This document shows positions 36,975-53,639 of a stretch of DNA of 64,000 nucleotides, piece by piece. This DNA comes from Nipponacmea schrenckii (taxonomy: Eukaryota > Mollusca > Gastropoda > Lottiidae): positions 2,728,001 to 2,792,000 of the forward strand of contig CM060200.1 of NCBI GenBank assembly GCA_030562195.1, given 5' to 3'. Numbering within the stretch: the stretch's first letter is position 1; each line of letters opens with the position of its first letter. The notes under the pieces are model-generated. The model ran no database searches, had not been told where the DNA came from, and saw only the letters and a list, made by a program, of their open reading frames with translations. A program made the translations under genes and the position numbers.

Positions 36975-37755
36975 GTATCACTCTACAATTGATGTATTGA
37001 GCAACATTTTAACAGTGGTATTTCTATATCTCTCTACAATTGATGTATTGAACACTATTTTAACAGTGGTATTTCTATATCACTCTACAATTGATGTATT
37101 GAGCACTATTTTAACAGTGGTATTTCTATATCACTCTACAATTGATGTATTGAACACTATTTTAACAGTGGTATTTCTATATCACTCTACAATTGATGTA
37201 TTGAACTATTTTAACAGTGGTATATCTATATCACTCTACATTTGATGTATTGAGACTATTTAACAGTGGTATTTCTATATCACTCTACAATTGATATATT
37301 GAACACTATTTTAACAGTGGTATTTCTATATCGCTCTACAATTGATATATTGAACACTATTTGAACAGTGGTATTTCTGTATCACTCAACAATTGATATA
37401 TTGAACACTATTTTAACAGTGTATTTCTATATCACTCTACAATTGATGTATTGAACACTATTTTAACAGTGGTATTTCTATATCACTCTACAATTGATAT
37501 ATTGAACACTATTTTAACAGTGGTATATCTATATCACTCTACAATTGATGTATTGAACACTATTTTAACAGTGGTATATCTATATCACTCTACAATTGAT
37601 GTATTGAGCACTATTTTAACAGTGGTATTTCTATATCACTCTACAATTGATGTATTGAACACTATTTTAACAGTGGTATTTCTATATCACTCTACAATTG
37701 ATGTATTGAACACTATTTTAACAGTGGTATATCTATATCACTCTACAATTGATAG
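36975..37755. repeat. 51-bp tandem array, about 15 copies
   Basis: Monomer contains CTCTACAATTGATGTATTGA and CACTATTTTAACAGTGGTAT. Since 51 is a multiple of 3 it reads open on the plus strand; not a gene. Unrelated to the D-element 51-bp unit. Confidence 0.96.
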
Positions 37756-38934
37756 AATAGTACAATGTATACTGTTTCTTTATTTGTGTATAATAGACTC
37801 TCCATATACCACAATGAATAGAAATCTTGTTCATCAAATAAAATTCATTGTGCATTCTAACAATTTAAAATGTTTAAGTTTACATTAGCTAAAGAATTTA
37901 AGAAATTTTAAAATATTGACACAAACTGAAGAAACTCTGACATTTTTAAAACTTTATCACCTGACAATTAAAAACAACTTGATGGTTTTCTTTCTGTTTT
38001 TCAATCAATTAACCTCATCACACCTGTTTTTTTTCTCAGTGCAAAGGTGAATGCAAATGGTGGTGGTGTCAAGGAAGTAGGCTACTGTCTGAGATATAAG
38101 TCAAGTAGGAAAATCAAGCCAAGCATATATAGATATAGATACTAGAAGGCTGTTAGCAGGAATGTCTGGAAATCAATGATGATGTTGTCCTAGTTACAGA
38201 AAGACAGGCTGAGGTATGACAAGTCAAGAAGGAAAATCAAACCAACCACTGACCAACTACACTACTACATATACCCTACAATGTCAATTTTACAATACAA
38301 TGATGATGTTGTCCTAATCACAGAAGCACTGATTGAGGCATGAGTATGACAAGTCAAGAAGGACCATCAAACCAACCACTAACCAACTACAAGTAGGGCC
38401 TACTATTGATTTAACCAGACTAGTAAAATTGAAGTGTCAATCATTCCAGTTTACAACCACATGGAATGTCAATCACCAACCGGGAGAAAATAATTACCGC
38501 AGATTGACAGGAGGGATAATCAGGTAAAAAATATTGTGTTTACAACATCTCATACTAGCCTGTATAAAATACCAGATAACATATTTCTGTAACATCTCAC
38601 AGAGCTTTGTTTACTCTGTTTACTGTACCGGGTATTTACTAGTGTACAATCCCATTTCATACTTGCTACATTTACTAACATACACCTATTGGAAAGCTTT
38701 ATGTACCGGTACCGGGTATGTGTAATGATGGAATAAATGTCAAGCCAAGACACTCACAGGCTAGGAGTGAAGACTTCTCCAACAGGCCTCACAGGAAAAC
38801 AATATCTTAGGGGGGTTAAGACAGGATTTTCCCTGCCCCAGACTTCACAGGCACTAGCATTAAAGTATTTCTTTAGCCCAAATGATTTCAACACATAGCA
38901 GAGGGTGGGCAAAAGTAGAAGCAGGGCTGGTATA
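37756..38934. other. Presumed intronic DNA with a loose duplication
   Basis: Two related segments near 38.15-38.26 and 38.30-38.39 kb share ATGATGATGTTGTCCTA and GACAAGTCAAGAAGGA. No gene seen. Confidence 0.4.
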
Positions 38935-39160
38935 CAGGGTTAAAGATTAAAGTGGTTGAAAGGTAACAAGTTACTATTTTACAAAAGGTGCTGGTACAGG
39001 GTTAAAGATTAGGGTTGTTGAAAGGTAGCAAGTTAGGTTACTATTCAACAGAAGGTAGGCCTACTGGTACCGGTACGGTCCAGGGTTAAAGATTAGGGTG
39101 GTTAAAAAGTACTGGTAACAAATTATTATACAACAGAAGGTACTGGTACAGCCGCACAGG
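38935..39160. repeat. Tandem repeat of about 65-80 bp, three to four copies
   Basis: Units share CAGGGTTAAAGATTAGGGTG, GGTAACAAGTTACTAT and AGAAGGTACTGGTACAG. Confidence 0.75.
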
Positions 39161-39565
39161 GTTACAGTGGAGATCACCATTGTTAGGGTTAATATGAGTA
39201 AGCTGATTCATTTCCTGTTAACGAAAGTGAGAAAACTTATACATACGTACACATTCACTGAATCTGAGTTTCAGACATTGGCCTACAGTGAAACAGCGCT
39301 AGGTCATAAACAAGTAATCTTAGCCCACGATAACTGGTCAAAGTGGAGACTTGCGTTACTGAGTGACACTGTGACACTATGGCACGTTGACACTGAATGA
39401 ATCAGATGACTGATGCTTTCAAAGTTTGGAATTTGAATTATACGTGATGGAACGTACAAAATATTGTCTGAATTTCGCGCCAGAAGCAAACAAACAAAGA
39501 CTGCTATCACAGCCTTAGAAACATCGATTAAAAATACTCATGCTTCCGTCAAAACTTAAACTCAC

Positions 39566-39700
39566 CTTCAATTATGAATTTTCAATTGAACAACAAACAA
39601 TTCTCTGTCGACTTATCTTCAAACGTAACTCAACATTCCGCCATTGGGACTAAATAAACCACGTGACCTAATGTCAATTAACCTTTGACCCGTCCCAGTT
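39566..39700 (-). promoter_or_regulatory. Candidate 5' noncoding exon and promoter of the RhoGEF gene
   Basis: A strong donor (AAG|GTGAGT) at 39565 follows about 100 bases of non-repetitive sequence. Upstream on the minus strand is a GTCACGTG E-box (CACGTG at 39660-39665). The stretch has two short ATG ORFs (from ATGGCGGAATG) that stop at once, as expected for a leader. Spliced to 34536 it would make the 5' UTR. The TSS is not visible; the 3' end of the exon is well supported, the 5' end is a guess. Confidence 0.35.
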
Positions 39701-39900
39701 GAATGAACTCAGTTGTAAACAAGAAGGCGTTGCCGGTGAGTGTGATTCACCTTCTGTGCCCCCAGTGTGTCCTATCTAGGACAGGTTAAAAGTTCTGAGT
39801 GTAAATTGGAAAGACAATAACACTAATCTTGAAAAAAAATTTCAAAAGTAGATAATTTCTTATCAAATTGATGTATATTAAAATTCATAGCATAGTGTCT

Positions 39901-40520
39901 ACTTCTGTCCTAGGTCAGTGCTTCTATAGGAGAGTATCTCTTTTAACACCCTAATATATGTGACCTAGACTAGTGCTTCTATAGGAGAATATCTCTTATA
40001 ACACCTAATACTTGTGACCTAGGCCAGTGCTTCTATAGGAGAGTATCTCTTATAACACCTAATACTTGTGACCTAGGCCAGAGCTTCTATAGGAGAGTAT
40101 CTCTTATAACACCTAATACTTGTGACCTAGGCCAGTGCTTCTATAGGAGAGTATCTCTTATAACACCCTAATATTGTGACCTAGTGTAGTGCTTCTATAG
40201 GAGAGTATCTCTTATAACACCTAATACTTGTGACCTAGGCCAGGCTTCTATAGGAGAGTATCTCTTATAACACTAATACTTGTGACCTAGAACTTCTATA
40301 GGAAGTATCTCTTATAAACACTAATATTGTGACCTAGGCCAGTGCTTCTATAGGAGAGTATCTCTTATGACATCTAATACTTGTGACCTAGACAGTTTCT
40401 ATAGGAAAATATCTCTTAAAACCTAATATTTGAACCTAGGCCAGTGCTTCTATAGGAAGTATCTCTTATACATCTAATACTTGTGACCTAGGCCAGTGCT
40501 TCTATAGGAGAGTTTCATTT
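39901..40520. repeat. Tandem array of about 55 bp, about 11 copies, degenerate
   Basis: Units share GACCTAGGCCAGTGCTTCTA, TAGGAGAGTATCTCTTATAA and CACCTAATACTTGT with many small deletions. It lies just upstream of the presumed RhoGEF promoter. Confidence 0.92.
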
Positions 40521-40944
40521 ATAATAACCATTGCCTAAATTGGAAAGACAAATTACACTAGTACTTGTTTAAGCTAAGAGTTTTGTCAATAAATCAACTT
40601 AGCTTAGATTTCTGATAATTGACCACCACATTTTCAAAATGGAATTCGAATTAAAAATAGCTTATTGCAAATTTGTACATTTTAAAACCAGTTCACCATT
40701 TTATAATAAAATATACAAGAGTATAAACAATATTAAGTAAATATATTTTATTATATTTGATTTCAAATATCAAAATAACAATTACACAATGTCATTAAAA
40801 CAATAACAGTGAGTGAAAATCTTTACTGAAAAAAACAAACATAAACATCCAAGTTATCTTCCAGTAAATAAATAATAATCGATATGTTCTATATAACAGA
40901 CTGTTAGACTGTATCATTATAAGACAATTGAACAAGGAAAGTTT

Positions 40945-41075
40945 AAATCAGGGCTTAGCATGAACATAAAATTTAAGTTCTAAAGAATGGTCAATATGAG
41001 TATATATTCATCAGTGATCTTATCTGGTGTCATAAAGTAACCGAATCCCTTAAAATCTGGAAATTCACAAAACTT
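40945..41075. mobile_element. Foldback MITE F1, left half
   Basis: GCTTAGCATGAACATAAAAT, CAATATGAGTATATATTCAT and GGTGTCATAAAGTAACCGAA match F1; the right arm is missing or decayed. Confidence 0.65.
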
Positions 41076-41227
41076 AATACTTATTGAAAAGCGCTTAATC
41101 AATTTAAGCGCCAGATTGTTATAACATATATATATCTATGTAATTTAAGCATTGAGCAAATATTTAAATAGCTTAATAAAAATAATCAGAGCTGTTCAGT
41201 TTGACATTTTAAATTAGGGGCCGTAAG

Positions 41228-41380
41228 ACTTATTCTCCAAAACTTAACTTAAATACAGATTTAAAGAAATACAGTAATCTGATTGGATAACGAAACTCAA
41301 TTCAAAATAAATTTGATTGCTTAACCAATCAAATGACAGTAACACTAAAATATTTAGAAGTTAAGTTTTCCAGAATGCAA
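41228..41380. mobile_element. Foldback MITE F2, diverged copy
   Basis: CTCCAAAACTTAACTTAAAT and, opposite, TAGAAGTTAAGTTTTCCAGA pair as arms around GAAATACAGTAATCTGATTG, as in the 27.5-kb copy. Confidence 0.65.
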
Positions 41381-41738
41381 TTTTAACCCTGTAAAATCTG
41401 GAATCTAAATGTGATGTACAATAAGCATTAAGCAATCAGAATAATCCTAAATAAAGCAGTTATTTTTCCTAAACACCCTAAAAAAAACATTCACATATTT
41501 CATTTACACCAGTAGAATCTTGTTGAAACATTGTTTGAAAAATGACACATACCATAAAGCACCTGACCTAGTTAACAGAATCAGGACACTAGAATTATTA
41601 GGAGACATTTAAAGGCGTGACCTCACAAAAACCACTTTTCTATACCAGAAAATATCATGACCCTGAACATCATTCTCTAATTAGGGGTCTGTTATTTCTA
41701 TGACATAAGAAGTATGTGATAGTTTCAGACAGTGATAG

Positions 41739-41744
41739 TTTATT
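41739..41744 (-). terminator. Candidate poly(A) signal of LYSMD3
   Basis: TTTATT on the plus strand is AATAAA on the minus strand, about 480 bases after the LYSMD3 stop and the first one I see downstream. Confidence 0.3.
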
Positions 41745-42225
41745 TGTTGTATAGTGTATTATATTCCAGTGTATTTTAACAGTAAGTTAATATCATACTC
41801 TCTCTAGTGCTCACACGAATAATCGATTAGTAGTATTCGAAGCCGTTTTCGCAAATATTCGAATCAGATTTTACTATTCGATTATTCAATCATAAACATG
41901 TTTAAATGGTTATACATTCCCACGTTTTGAAAACTTCCCTTTGAATACATTGTCTTTAAAGGCAGTCAAATTAATAGTCCAAATGTCCAAGGCAATTTGT
42001 GATCTCTATCACTTTCTTCTTGATTTAAACAAGAAAATAATTTTTAGACATAAACTTTAAACCAGTGCTAGTTCCTCCTGTTGAATAGTAACTAGTTACT
42101 AACGGTAACTGGTTTCTTGTCAACCACACTAATCTGTAACAATTCTTGAAAGGCTAATTTTCACGGAGAGAATATTCCACTAAAAGCGAAGTTGTTGGAA
42201 GATCTTGGAACCTCGTTTAAATTCA

Positions 42226-45200
42226 TCAGGAATTATGGGTATAGTGATATATAACATAACCTAACGGCAGGACAATAATAACAAAAAATATTATTAACAG
42301 AATACTCCACCATCTTATCCCACAGTCAGCACCGTTTAAATGTTCCGGTTGTTTTCTGGCGTGTAACGGAAAAATAGTCTGATTTCCTAAAACTGATATC
42401 ACTTCATTCAACGACCCGCGCTCTCCTCGCGACGAATTCCGAACTTTTTCTAAATCTTTGTCCATACTTTTCAAAAATTCTTCTGCCTCTTTCCCTTGAC
42501 TGGAAAAATTATCTTTAATACTTAAAGTACGTATTATTTTCATTTGCATCTCAGGGTCACTGAAATCATGGGCGGAGTCCGATTCATCCCTGGTAAGTAA
42601 CGGGGTCTTGTCATTATGAAGATCGTCTCCGTTGTACATAGCACCATTGTATGTCGCCCCACTCGCCTGTCCCTGACTATGAATGTTTTTCTGGTCCAAG
42701 GTTTCAGACATAATTCCATGTTTTCTTATTGGCACTTTCACATATTTTAATCCGAAGAAATCCTGATCTTGGATCAAATGATTTAATCTCTTTAACTCCG
42801 AGATCTGAAAAGATAAAAAAAAAGAAACTGTGAGAGTACTGACAATGTAATAAAGATAAAGTCAAGAGAAAAAAAATTTGGTCAGTTACAGTAAAATTTA
42901 GATCTATAAAATAACATGAATTCTAAACGTCAAGTTATAATAATAATAAACTCTATATTCTGACATGGGTCAGAATAAGGTCCAATACACAAGACCATCA
43001 GGAAATACAGTAGATTGCAAAAATATAAAATACACAATATTTCAATATACAATTCGTGTAAATATATACAAGGACATGTGCATCCAATGGACAAATCTAT
43101 GTTCCTATGATCAAGAACATGACTGCAACTTAAACATAGTGTGACGTTACATAGTAACAGTCATTTTACCAGCCGTTCAGTTTGAAAAGATTAAAGAGAG
43201 GTTTTTAAAAATTTTCATGAGTATCTGGTAAACTGAAAGCATCAATTTACACCATTCTAATATTCAGTTAGTTGTCTATGGTTCCTACTAAATATGTATA
43301 CATGTATATTAAAGACCATCGTGATTTGTTACATCATCCAACAACTAAGTTTTAGTGAAATCGAAGGAACCACAGACATTTCAGTTTTAGCAAACTTTAT
43401 ATTTCACAATCATGTGCCATCTTGACTGACAGACAGCCTGGGTACTCCAACAAATTATAACTCAATTTGGCCTAACTATACAATTTATTTCTATTTAATA
43501 ATTTATGCTTCAATTAACTTGATGAACCGATATTTAAAAATATCAATAATACAATTTAACTGACAAATATTGTTTCTCTTTACTTCTAGGACAACAGGAA
43601 TTATGAGGAAAGATGACTTATTCAATATCATAAAGAACATTAACAGGGTGCCCAAATAAAAAACCATGACCTTGGTGTAAGTCATGTAAGGGTTTCGATA
43701 TTCTAATAGACATGTCTACATCTCATTAACAATCGATACTGTCTCCTCATTACCTGAGAATGTGTGCTACAGGCTGTGCACATTACAGATCCCTCGACAG
43801 TTAGAAATCTTAAAAAAGTATGCTAACATCAGTATTCAGGCAAAATTGCATACTGCACACTAGGCGTTTCCCGTCTTCATTAGCCTGTAAAGTGGGGCAT
43901 TCATTATTTTTTCTTCTATTAACTGAAAAAGGGTCAGGATTGTTAATAATTAGTCATATGTCTTTATATCTTTCTTTATTTCTCAATAATAATTACAATA
44001 GCATATCCAATTGATTTTAAGCTCAGAAGTCATTTAATTTGTATTATCTTAGATAAATTATAGTGAATTATCAGTCTGGTTTTATCTTTCCAAATTTGGA
44101 TTTCATCTAAATAATAATTAAATAGTTCTCAGTTGGATTCTAAGCTTTGAGCTAAATTAAATTTTTTATTAGAGTCAAAGTCACAGCTGGATTATAAGCT
44201 TATGAGCTTCATATCATAATATCTATTAGAAACATAGAAACAGTTGGATTAAGCTTTGAGCTTATATCTCATTTCTATTAGAGCAAGAACACAGTTGATT
44301 CAAAGCTTGAGCTTAATCTCATTTCTATTAGAGTAAACTAATATATCGATAATATCTATTAGGAAAGATAATTCTCAGTTGGATTCTAAGCTTTGAGCTT
44401 ATATCTCATTTCTATTAGAGCAAGAACACAGTGGGATTTTAAGCTTTGAGCTTACATCTCATTTCTATTAGAGTAAGAACACAGTAAAGCCTCAGCAGGA
44501 TTCTAAACTTTTCATAGTCTCTGAACTTACAAGTCTAGTAATATTGAACAAATCCTCAATTAAAATCTAAGCCTTTTAAAATATCATTTAGTTAAATTTA
44601 TTTCAAATTTTTAGAAGAGATTTATTGACTTAATATTATAGTCTTCACCTAATAGATAATTTACATGTAACGAAGCTTTATTTCATCTGATGACAACACG
44701 AGTAACTTGTGTTGAAATGTTCTGTACCTTGTTATTAAAGAAGTGTATTATACCATAATATATTCCCTGGTGTTATTTCATATTTATATAACTATTAGTT
44801 ATCTTATCAAATTATCATTAATGTGGTTATCATTTTTTCTGGCCTCAATTTACAAAATAAATAGCCTATATATTATGGTCGTGGGTTTTAAGACAAGTGT
44901 GATCAACAATATGATTGAGCCTGACAAACTGTTTTCAAGCTATGTATAGAGATACTGCATAATGTGACATTTCTTGGCCTTAATCAATGTATTTCAAATT
45001 TTATGTAGTCCTGGCTCTGAAATTCAAAACTGGTTTGAAGTTTAAGACTCTGGGCACAATGTATGATGTATATTTTCTGACGCCTTGTGATCATAGAATT
45101 TATAAGAAATACAAACCGGACAAGCAAATTGAACAGACAAACTTTGTAAACTGTCTTTCTCTCCAACTTCTTTATCAAAATATAAAGTGTCTTCGTTGGC

Positions 45201-45452
45201 TTGTTGTGTCGATGATTTCGATGAATTCCCTCGCTTATTTCGACTTCTGATATTGAACATTTCGATCTCGCCATTATCTATGTCATTTTCATGGATGTCG
45301 TCATCACCAAAAACATAGACTTTTGACGATTTAACATTCTGAACCTGGCCTTTGCTGTAACCAGCTGTATCTTTGTTTCTGCTCTTCATCTTCTGATACT
45401 TGGGGACTTCTGTACCCCTCAAAAAACTGCTCATTCCAAAATTTGTGGGCAT
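42226..45452 (-). CDS. LYSMD3: LysM and putative peptidoglycan-binding domain-containing protein 3
   Basis: Single-pass membrane protein with a LysM fold; the vertebrate homologue is a Golgi and plasma-membrane protein. Two exons, 45452-45117 (112 codons) and 42804-42226 (192 residues plus stop), joined in phase 0 by GTTTGT and TTTTCAG, give 304 residues (human about 306). The LysM domain (about residues 95-143) is split by the intron: EKDSLQSLSVQFACP | ISELKRLNHLIQDQDFFGLK, followed by VKVPIRKHG. Residues from about 144 to 270 are polar, with a NEVISVLGNQ segment like the family NEVVSAL. A C-terminal membrane helix (WWSILLIIFFVIIVLPLGYV) leaves only a few residues after it, so the tail seen in vertebrates is missing. 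The start at 45452 is the first Met; Met7 (45434) is an alternative. Head-to-head with C18orf32, 589 bp between start codons. Confidence 0.93.
43757..43915 (-). mobile_element. D dispersed element copy in the LYSMD3 intron
   Basis: GAATGTGTGCTACAGGCTGT, ACAGATCCCTCGACAGTTAG and GGCGTTTCCCGTCTTCATTA match the element in reverse. Confidence 0.75.
44110..44500. repeat. Degenerate tandem repeat of about 60 bp in the LYSMD3 intron
   Basis: About six units share CAGTTGGATTCTAAGCTTTG, GAGCTTATATCTCATTTCTA and TTAGAGCAAGAACACAG, with deletions. Confidence 0.85.
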
Positions 45453-46041
45453 CGGTTACACAGTTTCTTCAAGCAGAAGAATTCAAAATGTCCCATTTTG
45501 CTATGAATTATCTCAAAATTTAAATTTTAAAACTTTTTGAAGAGATCCACGTCAATGTTGGAAATGATAGTTCAGAAAAAAGTATTTTGACACATGCGCA
45601 CATAAAGAGAGCTAACTCCATTGTAAATTTTATAGTCGAGATCAACAGGACATGAGAACTGTCAGATTGAATAGAGGAGTGTTACATAGAATGTGTTCTT
45701 CTAACTTGTCATATCAACTCAAATCTGAACCAGAATTAAAATTTTCAAAATATAATGCAATCAATTTGAGCATTTTCTCCATTCCTCCAAGAAATAAATT
45801 GTGTGGTATTTACAGACATCTAAAACTAGTGATCCTACAAATTATCATCGCACACCTCTATCAATAATGAAGATCAAAGAGAACTTGATGATCAAAGGGA
45901 AACAACTTCATTTTATACGAAACTAAAATTACGAAAAGTACGAAAATAGCTCAATCAAGCTTTACATAAATATTTCGTAAACTTCCGGTGTCTAATTTTA
46001 TCAGAAGACTACGATTATTAAAAATTTTTTTTTTTGACAAA
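45453..46041. promoter_or_regulatory. Shared bidirectional promoter region of LYSMD3 and C18orf32
   Basis: The 589 bp between two divergent start codons holds both 5' UTRs and presumably a shared core promoter. An ETS/GABP-type site ACTTCCGG lies at 45981-45988, about 55 bases before the C18orf32 ATG. An NRF1-like half site ATGCGCA lies near 45594-45600. No TATA box is clear. The short ORFs here are not supported. Confidence 0.55.
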
Positions 46042-46632
46042 ATGGTTTGTGTGCCGTGTATAGTTATTCCATTTCTACTCTGGTTTTTTAACAGATACAT
46101 TCGACCAATAATTTCCAAATTCTGGAACCCGTCCACTGAAAAATTGGAACAATCAAAATGTCCTTTTAAAAGTAGTCCGACCGATTCGAGTGGAACGTCA
46201 ACGATACCCGAAATAGAGGTTTGTATAATATTTACATATATTAGTATTACTGTGCGCTACTTTTAAATCAATCTGTATTACTATAGGCCTATTACATATA
46301 TATTTACTTCCCTCCAAATACCCTACAAGAATGATTAATTTATACTAACATTTTTTCTAAATTAATTGGAAGGCTAGGTAGACCCAAAGCCATATATACT
46401 CAAGAGGTTGATAAAGCGGTTGTAACCTATTGACGTCACATCATGTTAGGCCTAATGTTTAATACTAGGCGTTCAGCTTTTGATTTACAATCAGGGTTCA
46501 AAGGGTTAAGAATGAATTAAAATATTTCCTTTTTTCTTGCAGAAGTTGAATAAAGAACAGAATGGTGTTGCCAATGGTTACTCGAACGGTCACGCAGTAA
46601 CAGCTGATGGGGACATGAAGAAAACTAATTAG
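46042..46632 (+). CDS. C18orf32: C18orf32 homologue (UPF0729 family small protein)
   Basis: Two exons, 46042-46218 (59 codons) and 46543-46632 (29 codons plus stop), joined in phase 0 (donor GAG|GTTTGT, acceptor TTTCTTGCAG), encode 88 residues. The N-terminus MVCVPCIVIPFLLWFFNRYI is the family hallmark (human MVCIPCIVIPVLLW), a Cys-rich hydrophobic membrane-associated segment. The rest is polar: KLEQSKCPFKSSPTDSSGTS, then NGVANGYSNGHAV and a Lys-rich end. The human protein is 76 residues. It is reported as a lipid-droplet or ER-linked protein with little known function. The ATG context (CAAAATGG) is good. Convergent with RIOK2. Confidence 0.93.
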
Positions 46633-46686
46633 AACTGAAAAAAATCTAAAAAGAATTAATATTGTCACTTACAGCTTACTGGTGAT

Positions 46687-46727
46687 AATAAAGTCCTTGA
46701 ATGAAAGTTATGGCCATAGAAAATAAA
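46687..46727 (+). terminator. Poly(A) signals of C18orf32
   Basis: Two AATAAA hexamers, at 46687-46692 and 46722-46727, lie 55-95 bases after the stop codon on the same strand. Confidence 0.5.
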
Positions 46728-47276
46728 GCTCAAGGGAAATTGATTTAATATTAAGATTATGGTATGGCAGCATTTAAAAAGACTAGTAAATTATAGACCA
46801 CTTTAATATCATTTGATTACTGCTCGGCTAGTACCGTAAATTTCCATAACTCCAGTTTAGCTTAAATAGACCGAATATGATCACAGGTGTGTGCTACAAT
46901 ATTAAAAGTTTTTAAAAGGGGACTAAGTGTAAATCTTTTATTATATGTCATTTATTGAAGTTAAACAAGATGATTCAACCTTATGTTTTAATATTTGACA
47001 TTTTTTAATTTAAAACTCAGTTTTATCCTCTAATGTAAGTAAAGATGTTATTTGTATATAAGGGAATTGTTTTATGTTTTAATATAAGATTATTTGTATA
47101 AATGAAACAAAATGACTTTTTAAATCATCTTTCTGCAGTGTACCATATTACCAAATTGTTAATGGGTTAAGACAATTCATGAACAATTTCTCAAGGTTTT
47201 AATTTGTCATCTAAATTTATATCAAAAGTTTCTACCATATTGCATCACAATTAGTTCCTCTAGAGCTCAAAGTTGT

Positions 47277-47478
47277 CTTTGAAACTGCGTCTTAGCATGA
47301 ACATAAACTTTTAGTTCTCATGGTCAATATGAGTATATATTCATCAGTGAACTTACCTGGTGACATAAAGTAATAGAATCTCTGACAGTAGGTATATTGA
47401 CTAATGCATAGAGCTCCTATTGGCCAAGTTTAAAATGATCGATTTTTATGTTCATTCTAAGACCTATTATCCCTTAAA
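47277..47478. mobile_element. Foldback MITE F1 copy between C18orf32 and RIOK2
   Basis: Left CTGCGTCTTAGCATGAACAT and right ATGTTCATTCTAAGACCTAT are inverted; the inner TATGAGTATATATTCATCAG is typical of F1. Confidence 0.75.
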
Positions 47479-47562
47479 GATTGTGGTTGTATATGAATGA
47501 AATGTATTGTGTTTTGTGTAATGCCAGTTTATCCTTCAATATTTGTATTCTTATTTCACAGT

Positions 47563-47698
47563 AGAAGTCTTTGTGGATAACAACTATTGTTTATTAATAC
47601 AGGCTACTACATAATGTAGTTTGATCTGCTTGATAACGATAAGAGGATACTTATTGAAACGTAGCAGTATTAATAAACAATAAAGACTGCTTCTGTGT
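47563..47698. mobile_element. Foldback element, about 135 bp
   Basis: CTATTGTTTATTAATACAGG and GCAGTATTAATAAACAATAA, with AGAAGTCTTT and AAAGACTGCTTCT outside them, pair as inverted arms around ATAATGTAGTTTGATCTGCT. Confidence 0.6.
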
Positions 47699-47831
47699 TA
47701 TGTGTATCAACTATTAAATGCCATTCAAGGATTCATGTATTCTTGTATCAAAATGAATTTTAATATTATTATGACTATATGTGATATGATTATTTAAATA
47801 TTAAATTGTATTGAATCAATATGTACTGAGA

Positions 47832-47837
47832 TTTATT
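47832..47837 (-). terminator. Candidate poly(A) signal of RIOK2
   Basis: TTTATT on the plus strand is AATAAA on the minus strand, about 215 bases downstream of the RIOK2 stop. Confidence 0.3.
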
Positions 47838-48048
47838 CCTACTTGAATATTATGTACTGAGAACTACTATTTTGATATTTAGGAAATTTTCTATGCAAAT
47901 CTGTTATATCATTCTTGATGGAAAAAAGTAGACCATTGTTTAAGCTTAAAAATGTCTGGTTGGAAATCTTTTAAATCAACAGCCCTGCTGTATGAACTAT
48001 CAACAAGCAATATTAAATTTTTTTAATTGAATTATTACATTTTATACT

Positions 48049-52968
<4,920 letters not shown>

Positions 52969-53060
52969 TTTACTTTTTATTTAGTTGATCTACAACATCA
53001 AAAATTCTACAAAATATCAGAAATAAGTAATTCAACACATGTTCCGGAAGTCGGAAATAT
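52969..53060 (-). promoter_or_regulatory. RIOK2 promoter-proximal region with an ETS site
   Basis: CCGGAAGT at 53044-53051 lies about 75-85 bases upstream of the RIOK2 ATG. This ETS/GABP core is common in TATA-less promoters of ribosome-biogenesis genes, and a similar core precedes C18orf32. The TSS is not visible. Confidence 0.4.
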
Positions 53061-53407
53061 TATTATTCTCGATAAACCAGACTGATGAAGATAACTCTAT
53101 AAATACAGTTAAATAATCAGACTACAGTTAATTTTCTTATCTGTCAAATTTACCCGTACACTTGTTCCCTGTTGACTAGTTACCTATTATTTTCAATTAT
53201 CTTGTATGGTTCAACCGAACTTCATTTTTAAGGTTAATGAGTAATTTATAGATAATTATCGCGGTCCTCTAGAGATAGAGTCATGACTACGATGGGTTTA
53301 ATTTGAACAAAGCTTCTGCTATAGATTAGTGTCGGCGGAACATTAAGATATTTATCTTGCTTTAGACATAGTTACCATATTTGTTAGTAGCATCAGAACA
53401 TGGCGGT

Positions 53408-53608
53408 TGTGGGTTGGATCTCGATCGGTTTGTGAAAGTCCGATGACCTTGAATAATCATCTTCACTCACAATTCCAGTCACCCAGCTGTAAATGGGTAG
53501 GATAATCCGGAAAGATTAATGTTCAGAGTGCCTCTATAGGCCATAGAGATTCCCAGCTGGTAGAAAGGATCCTTAACTGTGAACCTAGTTGTTATCCTAG
53601 TAAACTAT
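53408..53608 (+). mobile_element. tRNA-derived SINE, 5'-truncated
   Basis: Begins in the B-box part (GGATCTCGATCGGTTTGTGA), then GTCCGATGACCTTGAATAAT, CACCCAGCTGTAAATGGGTA and the tail to TTGTTATCCTAGTAAA. Confidence 0.75.
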
Positions 53609-53639
53609 AATTGTTTTTCTATCAGTGATACACAGTGAT

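Noticed and set aside
36997..37888. ORFs in the 51-bp array
   Set aside because: Period divisible by three; repeat artefact.
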